From RGIG3102 sp964369975 (lineage in GTDB: Bacteria; Bacillota; Clostridia; Oscillospirales; Ruminococcaceae): DNA of 11,682 nucleotides. Below the pieces are notes generated by a model, which worked only from the letters and a program-made list of their open reading frames with translations, made no database searches and was not told where the DNA came from. The stretch covers positions 1 through 11,682 of the forward strand of contig CAYJFZ010000028.1 of the NCBI GenBank assembly GCA_964369975.1, in the 5' to 3' direction. Position 1 is the first letter of the stretch. Every line of letters starts with the position of its first letter. Of the stretch, positions 6,173-11,682 are shown one piece after another. A program made the translations under genes and the position numbers.

Positions 6173-6715
6173 ATGTCGAGAATTGGAAGAAAACCCATAG
6201 CTATACCGGCGGGTGTAAAAGTTCAAGTTGAAGGAAGCCAAGTTACAGTCACCGGCCCTAAAGGCACACTGAATTCCACTTTTCACCCAACAATCAATAT
6301 AGCTTTAGAAGGTGAAACAGTATTAGTGAGTCGTCCTGATGACACAGGTCCATCAAGATCCTTACACGGTTTAACAAGAACATTAGTATCAAATATGATT
6401 ATAGGTGTATCAGAAGGCTTTGTTAAAGAGCTTGAAGTACACGGTGTTGGTTACAGAGTAGCAAAACAAGGCAAAGACCTTGTAATGAAACTTGGTTATT
6501 CACACGATGTAATCGTATCAGACACAGCTGATATTACAATTGAAGCTCCTGATGCTAATAAAATCAGAATTATCGGAATAGATAAACAAAAAGTTGGTCA
6601 ATTTGCAGCTGAAGTGCGTGAAAAAAGACCACCAGAACCTTACAAAGGTAAAGGTGTTCGTTACGCAGGTGAAGTAATAGTTCGCAAAGAAGGTAAAGCC
6701 GGTAAAGGCAAATAA
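6173..6715 (+). CDS. rplF: Large ribosomal subunit protein L6 (uL6)
   Basis: This 180-residue protein is L6, which binds 23S rRNA near the sarcin-ricin loop at the factor-binding site. It has two similar domains, the first starting MSRIGRKPIAIPAGV and the second containing the signature PEPYKGKGVRY at residues 154-164. The tail GKAGKGK is lysine and glycine rich, as is common. The ribosome binding site is unusual: TAGGGGG overlaps the rpsH stop and lacks the central A of GGAGG, so it depends on a G-U pair or on coupling with rpsH. Confidence 0.98.
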   Translation: MSRIGRKPIAIPAGVKVQVEGSQVTVTGPKGTLNSTFHPTINIALEGETVLVSRPDDTGPSRSLHGLTRTLVSNMIIGVSEGFVKELEVHGVGYRVAKQGKDLVMKLGYSHDVIVSDTADITIEAPDANKIRIIGIDKQKVGQFAAEVREKRPPEPYKGKGVRYAGEVIVRKEGKAGKGK

Positions 6716-6733
6716 TAAAAGGAGTGAGAAGTT

Positions 6734-7093
6734 ATGATTAAAAAAGTAAGTAGCAATAAAGCAAGACTTAAAAGACATAAAAGAGTACGCTATAAAATCA
6801 GCGGCACTCAAAGTCGTCCTCGTCTAAATGTTTTCCGCTCCTCAAAGCACATCTATGCCCAAATTATAGATGATACAACAGGGAAAACTATAGTATCAGC
6901 ATCAACAATGGACAAAGATTTTACCAGCTATGGCGGAAATATACAAGCTGCAAAAGAAGTAGGAAACGCTGTTGCAAAAGCAGCTATCGAAAAAGGCATT
7001 ACAAATGTAGTGTTTGACCGTGGTGGTTACATTTATCACGGCCGTGTAAAAGCTTTGGCAGAAGGCGCTCGTGAAAGCGGCTTAGTGCTATAG
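6734..7093 (+). CDS. rplR: Large ribosomal subunit protein L18 (uL18)
   Basis: This 119-residue protein is L18, which with L5 anchors 5S rRNA in the central protuberance. The basic N-terminus, SRPRLNVFRSSKHIYAQIID and the C-terminal FDRGGYIYHGRVKALAEGAR are family hallmarks. AAGGAG at about 6719-6724 precedes the ATG. The TAG stop is built into the AGGAGG of rpsE, giving tight linkage between the two. Confidence 0.98.
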   Translation: MIKKVSSNKARLKRHKRVRYKISGTQSRPRLNVFRSSKHIYAQIIDDTTGKTIVSASTMDKDFTSYGGNIQAAKEVGNAVAKAAIEKGITNVVFDRGGYIYHGRVKALAEGARESGLVL

Positions 7094-7102
7094 GAGGATA
7101 TA

Positions 7103-7603
7103 ATGGAAAGAATTGACGCAAGCGTATTAGACCTTCAAGAAAAGGTCGTTTCAATAAATCGTGTATCTAAAACTGTTAAAGGCGGTCGTGTTATGAAATT
7201 CTCCGCTTTAGTAGTAGTAGGTAACGGTGATGGTATCGTAGGTTACGGTATCGGCAAGGCAGCTGAAGTACCAGAAGCTATCCGCAAAGGTATTGAAGAT
7301 GCAAGAAAAAACCTTGTTAGAATATCTGTTAGAGGTACATCAATCCCTCATGAAACAGTAGGCGCATTTGGAGCAGCAAGAATCTTATTAAGACCAGCAG
7401 CTCCAGGTACAGGTGTTATCGCCGGCGGCGCTGTTCGTGCAGTTATAGAAGCTGCGGGTATTAAAGATATCCGTACAAAATCTTTAAGATCAAGAAATCC
7501 AGGTAATGTTGTAGCGGCAACAGTAGCGGGCTTAAAATCAATGAGAACGCTAAATGAAGTAGCTGCACTTCGTGGTCTTGATGTAAAAGACATCGTAGGT
7601 TAA
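7103..7603 (+). CDS. rpsE: Small ribosomal subunit protein S5 (uS5)
   Basis: This 166-residue protein is S5, at the mRNA entry channel of the 30S subunit and important for decoding accuracy. The N-terminal double-stranded RNA binding type domain shows EKVVSINRVSKTVKGGR (residues 13-29), the region where spectinomycin resistance changes occur in E. coli; it looks wild type. The signature GYGIGKAAEVPEAIRKGIED and the C-terminal domain with PGTGVIAGGAVRAVIEAAG complete the fold. TAGGAGG, which includes the rplR stop, lies 6 bases before the ATG. Confidence 0.98.
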   Translation: MERIDASVLDLQEKVVSINRVSKTVKGGRVMKFSALVVVGNGDGIVGYGIGKAAEVPEAIRKGIEDARKNLVRISVRGTSIPHETVGAFGAARILLRPAAPGTGVIAGGAVRAVIEAAGIKDIRTKSLRSRNPGNVVAATVAGLKSMRTLNEVAALRGLDVKDIVG

Positions 7604-7616
7604 GGAGGGCTTTAAA

Positions 7617-8096
7617 ATGACTGATGAAATCAAAAAAGATGAATTAGCGGAAAAAGCTCCAGCTAAGAAAACAACAAAAAAAGCTACAGAAAAAACAGCT
7701 GAGAAAAAACCAGCAGCTAAAAAGCCAGCAGCAAAAAAACCAGCGGCTAAAAAAGCAGATGAAAAACCAGCTGCAGCTAAAAAAACAACTAAAAAAGCAG
7801 AAGATAAACCAGCTGCGAAAACTACTGCACCTAAAAAGACAACTAAAAAAGCAGACAGTGAAGTAGCAGCAAAACCAGCAGCGAAACCAGCTGTAAAAAA
7901 ATCAGAAAAACAACCTAAAGAAGGTATGATTACTATTAAATTAGTAAAAAGCCTTGTAGGTCGTTTACAAAATCAAAAAGATTGTGCTGCAGCGCTTGGT
8001 TTAAAAAGAATCGGCGATGTAACACATCAGCCTGATAACGCTGCAACTAAAGGTAAGATTAAAAAAATCTCACACCTTGTAAAAGTTACAAACTAA
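7617..8096 (+). CDS. rpmD: Large ribosomal subunit protein L30 with long Lys/Ala-rich N-terminal extension
   Basis: This 159-residue protein ends in a normal L30 (uL30) domain, residues 104-159, starting MITIKLVKSLVGR and ending ISHLVKV. Bacterial L30 is usually about 58-60 residues, so the first 103 residues are extra. By count about 33 are Lys, 25 Ala, 11 Thr and 10 Pro, with no Arg or aromatic residue; the tail is strongly basic and likely disordered, like histone H1-type tails. It contains three KKTTKKA copies and a KKPAA array. The start at 7617 has AAGGAGG (7602-7608) 8 bases upstream. An internal ATG at 7926 would give a standard L30 but has no well-placed ribosome binding site. The role of the tail is unknown; rRNA binding or assembly is a guess. 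Confidence 0.93.
   Translation: MTDEIKKDELAEKAPAKKTTKKATEKTAEKKPAAKKPAAKKPAAKKADEKPAAAKKTTKKAEDKPAAKTTAPKKTTKKADSEVAAKPAAKPAVKKSEKQPKEGMITIKLVKSLVGRLQNQKDCAAALGLKRIGDVTHQPDNAATKGKIKKISHLVKVTN
7665..7853 (+). repeat. Three KKTTKKA-coding repeats in rpmD
   Basis: Near-identical 21-base units encoding KKTTKKA lie at 7665-7685, 7779-7799 and 7833-7853, in the same frame within the L30 extension. They differ mainly at third codon positions (for example ACA or ACT for Thr), which suggests old duplication or selection on the protein rather than recent slippage. Confidence 0.8.
7704..7754 (+). repeat. Tandem 15-base repeats encoding KKPAA
   Basis: Three imperfect 15-base units each encode KKPAA and are followed by a further KK. 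Synonymous differences separate the copies. The short tandem arrangement inside A-rich sequence makes length variation between strains plausible. It is coding, with no spacers, so it is not a CRISPR array. Confidence 0.8.
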
Positions 8097-8116
8097 TAAA
8101 CAGGGAGGTGCATAAT

Positions 8117-8560
8117 ATGATGCTTCACGAATTAAAACCGGCAGCAGGCCAAAATAAGGCTGCCAAAAGAAAAGGTCGTGGCCACGGAAGTGGTAACGGA
8201 AAAACCGCAGGCTACGGACATAAAGGGCAAAAAGCTCGTTCAGGTGCTAAAAAGGCAGGATTTGAGGGTGGTCAATTACCACTACAAAGAAGACTTCCTA
8301 AAATCGGTTTTAACAACTCACTTTTCGCTACAGTTTATGCTACTATTAATGTTAGTGATCTTGAAGAAAGATTCGAAGCAGGTAGTGTTGTAGACGAAGC
8401 TGCAGTTGTAGCAAGTGGTCTAATCAAAAAAGTAAATGATGGTATTAAAGTTTTAGGTAATGGTGAAATCAAAAAACCTCTAACTGTAAACCTTAAAGCT
8501 TTTTCTGCTACTGCAAAAGAGAAAATCGAAAAAGCAGGCGGGAAAGCTGAGGTGAAATAG
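8117..8560 (+). CDS. rplO: Large ribosomal subunit protein L15 (uL15)
   Basis: This 147-residue protein is L15, a late-assembling 23S rRNA binding protein. The start MLHELKPAAG, the glycine and basic-rich extension GRGHGSGNGKTAGYGHKGQK at residues 20-39, and the C-terminal AFSATAKEKIEKAGGKAEV are typical. The frame is open back to a GTG at 8108, but that codon lies within the ribosome binding site itself; GGAGG at 8104-8108 is 8 bases before ATG 8117. ATG 8120 would also work and differs by one Met; 8117 aligns best with the usual MKLHELKP. Confidence 0.97.
   Translation: MMLHELKPAAGQNKAAKRKGRGHGSGNGKTAGYGHKGQKARSGAKKAGFEGGQLPLQRRLPKIGFNNSLFATVYATINVSDLEERFEAGSVVDEAAVVASGLIKKVNDGIKVLGNGEIKKPLTVNLKAFSATAKEKIEKAGGKAEVK
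8549..8555 (+). promoter_or_regulatory. Ribosome binding site GAGGTGA for secY
   Basis: GAGGTGA within the last codons of rplO lies 6 bases before the GTG start of secY at 8562 and supports that non-ATG start. Because it sits inside rplO, secY translation is probably coupled to rplO. Confidence 0.75.
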
Positions 8561-8561
8561 G

Positions 8562-9863
8562 GTGTTTAAAATATTCAAAGATGCGTGGAAAATAGAAGAA
8601 CTCAGAAAAAAACTTACCTTTACATTAATGATAATTGTAATTTATAGAATTGGTTGTTCAATTCCTGTTCCATTCATTGACCCAGCTGCATTAAGCTCAA
8701 TGGCTTCAGCAGGTGATGGCAATGTGATGTTTGGCTACTTGAATAGTATTAGCGGCGGCGCTTTTTTAAGCGCAACTCTATTCGCTTTAGGTGTAATACC
8801 TTACATCAATGCTTCTATCATAATGACTTTATTAACAGTAGCTATTCCTTATTTAGAGAACTTAGCTCGTATGGGTGATGAAGGTAGAAGACAAATTTCT
8901 AAAATTACAAGATATGTAGGTGCAGTATTAGGATTCATCCTTGCTATACTTTACTACTTTGTGCTTAGAAACTCTAACGCTTTAGCTTATAGCGAAGGTT
9001 TAGAAGGTTGGTTTACAGCTTTTGTTATCATCTTAGCCTTCTTAGCAGGTACTATGCTTGTTATGTGGATGGGTGAACAAATAGATGCAAACGGCTTAGG
9101 AAGCGGTATCTCAATAATTATCTTTACAGGTATTATTTCAGGACTGCCTTCAACAGCATATCTATTCTATGACTTATTAGTAAAAGCAGTTACAGATCAA
9201 CAAACACAAAACTTCTTCTTAGTGCCAGCGTTATTAGTATTAGCTGTATTAGCAGTAGCTTTTGCAGTAGTATTAAGCAGTGGTGAAAGAAGAATCTCTA
9301 TCCAATACGCAAAACGCGTAGTAGGTAGAAAAATGATGGGTGGTCAAAGTACTTACCTTCCAATTAAAGTTAATATGTCAGGGGTTATGCCGATAATCTT
9401 TGCAGGTGCTATAATTAGCTTTCCGGGCACAATTATCTCATTCTTTGACATTCAAACTGAATGGATTGTATCATTACTGAGAATATTCAATTATGATAGT
9501 ATATTTTATGCAGTAGCGTATGCGGCTTTAATTTTTCTTTTCAATACATTCTATGTTGAAACACAATACAATCCTACACAAATCGCAAACGATTTACGCA
9601 AAAATAATGGTTCTATCCCAGGATTTAGACCTGGTAAAAACACAGAAGACTTTATCAAAAATGTAATTAAAAGAATTACTTTTGTAGGCTCTATGTTTTT
9701 AGTAGTAGTTGCTATATCACCTATTTTAATAGGTAATATAACAAACTTAAACATCCAATTAGGTGGTACATCATTATTAATCGTAGTAGGTGTTGCTCTT
9801 GATGTTTCAAGACAACTTGAAAGCCAATTGGTTTCAAGACATCATAAAGGATTTTTAGAATAA
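8562..9863 (+). CDS. secY: Protein translocase channel subunit SecY
   Basis: This 433-residue membrane protein is SecY, the pore of the SecYEG translocon, which exports unfolded proteins with SecA and inserts membrane proteins with the ribosome. About ten hydrophobic segments are visible, near residues 19-36, 66-95, 117-135, 150-170, 180-203, 217-238, 270-295, 313-332, 368-391 and 399-415. The signature GVIPYINASIIM (77-88) and GLGSGISIIIF (178-188) match, and the cytoplasmic loop SIPGFRPG carries the conserved Arg356 used by SecA and ribosome contacts. It starts with GTG, one base after the rplO stop. Its place at the end of spc matches its usual genomic position. Confidence 0.98.
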   Translation: MFKIFKDAWKIEELRKKLTFTLMIIVIYRIGCSIPVPFIDPAALSSMASAGDGNVMFGYLNSISGGAFLSATLFALGVIPYINASIIMTLLTVAIPYLENLARMGDEGRRQISKITRYVGAVLGFILAILYYFVLRNSNALAYSEGLEGWFTAFVIILAFLAGTMLVMWMGEQIDANGLGSGISIIIFTGIISGLPSTAYLFYDLLVKAVTDQQTQNFFLVPALLVLAVLAVAFAVVLSSGERRISIQYAKRVVGRKMMGGQSTYLPIKVNMSGVMPIIFAGAIISFPGTIISFFDIQTEWIVSLLRIFNYDSIFYAVAYAALIFLFNTFYVETQYNPTQIANDLRKNNGSIPGFRPGKNTEDFIKNVIKRITFVGSMFLVVVAISPILIGNITNLNIQLGGTSLLIVVGVALDVSRQLESQLVSRHHKGFLE

Positions 9864-9894
9864 TAAAAACTTTTTAAGATTTAAGGAGTGTAAC

Positions 9895-10524
9895 ATGAAA
9901 ATAGTACTATTAGGAGCACCGGGTGCTGGTAAAGGCACTCAAGCACAAAAACTAAGTGAAAAATTAGAAATACCTACTATCTCAACTGGCAACATTTTGC
10001 GCCAAGCGGTAAAAGATAAAACACCTCTTGGAGTGAAAGCTAAAGAATTTATGGATGCAGGCGCCTTAGTGCCTGATGAAGTAATAATTGGGATAATGAA
10101 AGATAGACTATCACAAAGCGATTGCGAAAAAGGTTTCATCTTAGATGGCGTACCAAGAACTATTAATCAAGCGAAAGCTATTGACGATATGGGTATTGTT
10201 ATAGAATACGCATTAAATATCGAGGTTAAAGACGAGGTTATCGTTGATAGAATTAGCGGAAGAAGAACTTGCGAATGTGGTGCAACTTATCACATCACTC
10301 ACACTCCTCCTAAACAAGAAGGTATCTGTGATTTATGTGGTAAAACACTAATAGTTAGACAAGATGATACTAAAGAAGTAGTAAAAGCAAGACTTAAAAC
10401 TTACCATAATCAAACAGCCCCACTAAAAGATTATTATAAAAATCAAGATAAATATCTTGAAGTGGATGGCGATAGAGATGTAAGTGAAGTTACACAATCA
10501 GTTTTAAAAGCATTAGGAGTTTAA
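9895..10524 (+). CDS. adk: Adenylate kinase, zinc-LID type
   Basis: This 209-residue cytosolic enzyme interconverts ATP plus AMP with two ADP. The P-loop GAPGAGKGT is at residues 7-15, the AMP-binding STGNILR at 30-36, and DGVPRT at 84-89. The LID domain (about 121-158) has Cys126, Cys128, Cys145 and Cys148, likely zinc ligands. Three departures are seen: the first Cys pair is C-x-C (RTCECGATYH) instead of the usual C-x2-C, the usual Asp in TGD is Asn33, and the usual Phe in DGFPRT is Val86. All catalytic Arg and Lys positions look intact, so it should be active. AAGGAG lies about 8 bases before the ATG. The map start follows two bases after the stop. Confidence 0.97.
   Translation: MKIVLLGAPGAGKGTQAQKLSEKLEIPTISTGNILRQAVKDKTPLGVKAKEFMDAGALVPDEVIIGIMKDRLSQSDCEKGFILDGVPRTINQAKAIDDMGIVIEYALNIEVKDEVIVDRISGRRTCECGATYHITHTPPKQEGICDLCGKTLIVRQDDTKEVVKARLKTYHNQTAPLKDYYKNQDKYLEVDGDRDVSEVTQSVLKALGV
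10515..10519 (+). promoter_or_regulatory. Ribosome binding site for map inside adk
   Basis: AGGAG in the last codons of adk lies 7 bases before the GTG at 10527 and is the main support for that start. The arrangement implies coupled translation of adk and map. Confidence 0.75.
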
Positions 10525-10526
10525 CC

Positions 10527-11276
10527 GTGATTAGTATAAAAAACGCTGCCGAACTTGAGAAGATGAAGTTAGCTGGCAAAATCAGCGCTTTAGCTTTGAA
10601 GGTTGCAGGCGAAGAAATTACTGCGGGGATGACAACTTTTGAACTTGATAAAATAATACACGATACTATAATCAATAATGGTGCTACACCATCATTCTTA
10701 GGACTTTATGGCTTTAGTGGCAGTGCCTGTATATCAATCAATGATGAGGTTATACACGGCATACCATCAAAGGATAAAATCATAAGAAGTGGCGATATAG
10801 TAAGTGTAGATGTAGGCGCCTTTATCAATGGATACCACGGCGATAATGCCTTTACTTTTACAGTAGGCAAAGTAGCCCCATCAGCACAAAGGCTTTTAGA
10901 TGTCACTAAGGAATGCTTAGCTTTAGGAATTGCAGCAGCAAAGCCTGGAAATAGAGTAGGTGATATCGGCTTTGCAATTCAAACGCATGCTGAAAAAAAT
11001 GGCTTTGGTGTTATCCGTGATTTCATAGGACACGGGATAGGCAAAGCCCTTCACGAAGAACCAGAAGTGCCAAACTACGGCAAAGCCGCAAGAGGAGTAA
11101 GGTTAGTTGAGGGGATGACTATTGCAATAGAGCCTATGATAAATGAAGGTAGCGCATTAGTAAAAATTCTGCCCGACGGCTGGACTGTTAAAACAAAAGA
11201 TGGAAAGCTATCAGCTCATTTTGAGCATACAATAGCTATTACAAAAAATTCTAACTTTATTTTAACGACAGTTTAA
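10527..11276 (+). CDS. map: Methionine aminopeptidase, type I
   Basis: This 249-residue protein removes the N-terminal Met from nascent proteins whose second residue is small. It has the short type I layout without the N-terminal zinc-finger extension found in some relatives. The five metal ligands can be placed as Asp95, Asp106, His169, Glu202 and Glu233, in SVDVGAF, GYHGDNAF, GHGIGKALHEEP, AIEPMI and HFEHTIAI, with the catalytic-site His77 in EVIHGIP and His176. It starts with GTG at 10527, giving MISIKNAAELEKM; the next ATGs would remove the start helix. It lies between adk and a KOW gene, the common Gram-positive order. Confidence 0.97.
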   Translation: MISIKNAAELEKMKLAGKISALALKVAGEEITAGMTTFELDKIIHDTIINNGATPSFLGLYGFSGSACISINDEVIHGIPSKDKIIRSGDIVSVDVGAFINGYHGDNAFTFTVGKVAPSAQRLLDVTKECLALGIAAAKPGNRVGDIGFAIQTHAEKNGFGVIRDFIGHGIGKALHEEPEVPNYGKAARGVRLVEGMTIAIEPMINEGSALVKILPDGWTVKTKDGKLSAHFEHTIAITKNSNFILTTV

Positions 11277-11287
11277 GAGGTGTTGCT

Positions 11288-11530
11288 ATGAGCTTAGAGA
11301 TAGGAATAATAGTAAAATCCCTTAATGGGCGGGATAAAGACTCATATTTCTGTGTGCTTGAGCTTTTAGGTGATTATGTTATGATAGCTAACGGAAAAAC
11401 GAGAAAACTCGAAAGTCCTAAAAAAAAGAAAATCAAACATTTACAAATCACAAAACTTAAAGTTGATTTAGAAACTTTAAAAACAAATAAGCATCTAAAA
11501 AAAGCTATTGATAAGCTTTACAACTTTTAG
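11288..11530 (+). CDS. KOW-domain RNA-binding protein (L14e-like)
   Basis: This 80-residue basic protein belongs to the small KOW-domain family that in Gram-positives often lies between map and infA (ybzG in Bacillus subtilis occupies this position). The KOW-like part is IGIIVKSLNGRDKDSYF at about residues 5-21, followed by CVLELLGDYVMIANG, RKLESPKKKKIKHL (39-52) and a predicted helical C-terminus. A likely role is binding rRNA or other ribosome-related RNA, but the function is not established. GAGG at 11277-11280 precedes the ATG. The TAG stop is part of the AGGAGG of infA, so the two are tightly linked. Confidence 0.9.
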   Translation: MSLEIGIIVKSLNGRDKDSYFCVLELLGDYVMIANGKTRKLESPKKKKIKHLQITKLKVDLETLKTNKHLKKAIDKLYNF

Positions 11531-11540
11531 GAGGAATATA

Positions 11541-11682
11541 ATGGCTAAAGATGATGTAATTGAAGTTGAAGGAACAGTAATTGAGGCTATGCCTAATGCT
11601 ATGTTCCAAGTAGAACTTGCAAATGGTCACCGTTTGCTCGCTCACATTTCAGGAAAACTTAGAATGAATTTCATTCGTATAT
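11541..11682 (+). CDS. infA: Translation initiation factor IF-1, N-terminal part
   Basis: The window ends inside this gene after 47 codons. The visible part MAKDDVIEVEGTVIEAMPNA, then FQVELANGHRLLAHISGKL and RMNFIRI, is the N-terminal part of the S1-type OB fold of IF-1, which binds the 30S A site and helps IF-2 and IF-3 during initiation. The usual length is about 72 residues, so about a third is missing at the window edge. TAGGAGG, which includes the stop of the preceding gene, precedes the ATG. In relatives rpmJ and rpsM follow. Confidence 0.97.
   Translation, partial: MAKDDVIEVEGTVIEAMPNAMFQVELANGHRLLAHISGKLRMNFIRI

Noticed and set aside
7665..7853. Repeats in rpmD considered as a CRISPR-like or mobile repeat
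   Set aside because: Units are coding, in frame, differ at synonymous positions, and have no regular spacers or inverted ends.
8178..8393. Plus-strand open frame inside rplO in another frame
   Set aside because: It lies entirely within the conserved L15 coding sequence and has no ribosome binding site of its own.
1..11682. Search for an inserted foreign gene or defence system in the operon
   Set aside because: Gene order is the standard S10-spc-adk-map-infA order with no extra gene other than the commonly found KOW gene, and base use looks uniform outside the L30 tail.

Overview
This window is a large part of the conserved S10-spc ribosomal protein gene cluster and its downstream secY-adk-map-infA tail. 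It comes from an AT-rich, Gram-positive-type bacterium, most likely a member of the Clostridia. Supporting signs are strong AGGAGG-type ribosome binding sites before nearly every gene, the zinc-binding form of S14, a zinc-type LID domain in adenylate kinase, type I methionine aminopeptidase, and a small KOW-domain gene between map and infA. The sequence alone does not fix the genus.

All 25 genes lie on the plus strand, with short gaps or 1-base overlaps, so they probably form one long transcription unit running through both window edges. Order: rplC (3' end only), rplD, rplW, then a 93-base spacer, rplB, rpsS, rplV, rpsC, rplP, rpmC, rpsQ (S10 part, 1-4234); rplN, rplX, rplE, rpsN, rpsH, rplF, rplR, rpsE, rpmD, rplO, secY (spc part, 4266-9863); adk, map, a KOW-domain gene and infA (5' end only) (9895-11682). 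No mobile element, tRNA, rRNA, CRISPR array or convincing terminator was seen. No gap between genes reaches 300 bases.

The genes work together in protein synthesis. The r-proteins build both subunits, SecY moves new proteins through the membrane, adenylate kinase balances adenine nucleotides, methionine aminopeptidase trims new N-termini, and IF-1 acts in initiation. Gene content and order are those expected for the group.

The clearest departure is rpmD. The normal ~56-residue L30 is preceded in frame by about 103 residues of Lys/Ala/Pro/Thr-rich, low-complexity sequence resembling a histone H1-type tail, and the strong ribosome binding site sits before this extension. Smaller points are the rplW-rplB spacer (two possible hairpins and a 7-codon reading frame abutting the rplB ribosome binding site) and an adenylate kinase with a shortened C-x-C zinc knuckle and two changed motif residues. 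I found no evidence for a wholly new system; the L30 extension is the best candidate for something poorly described.
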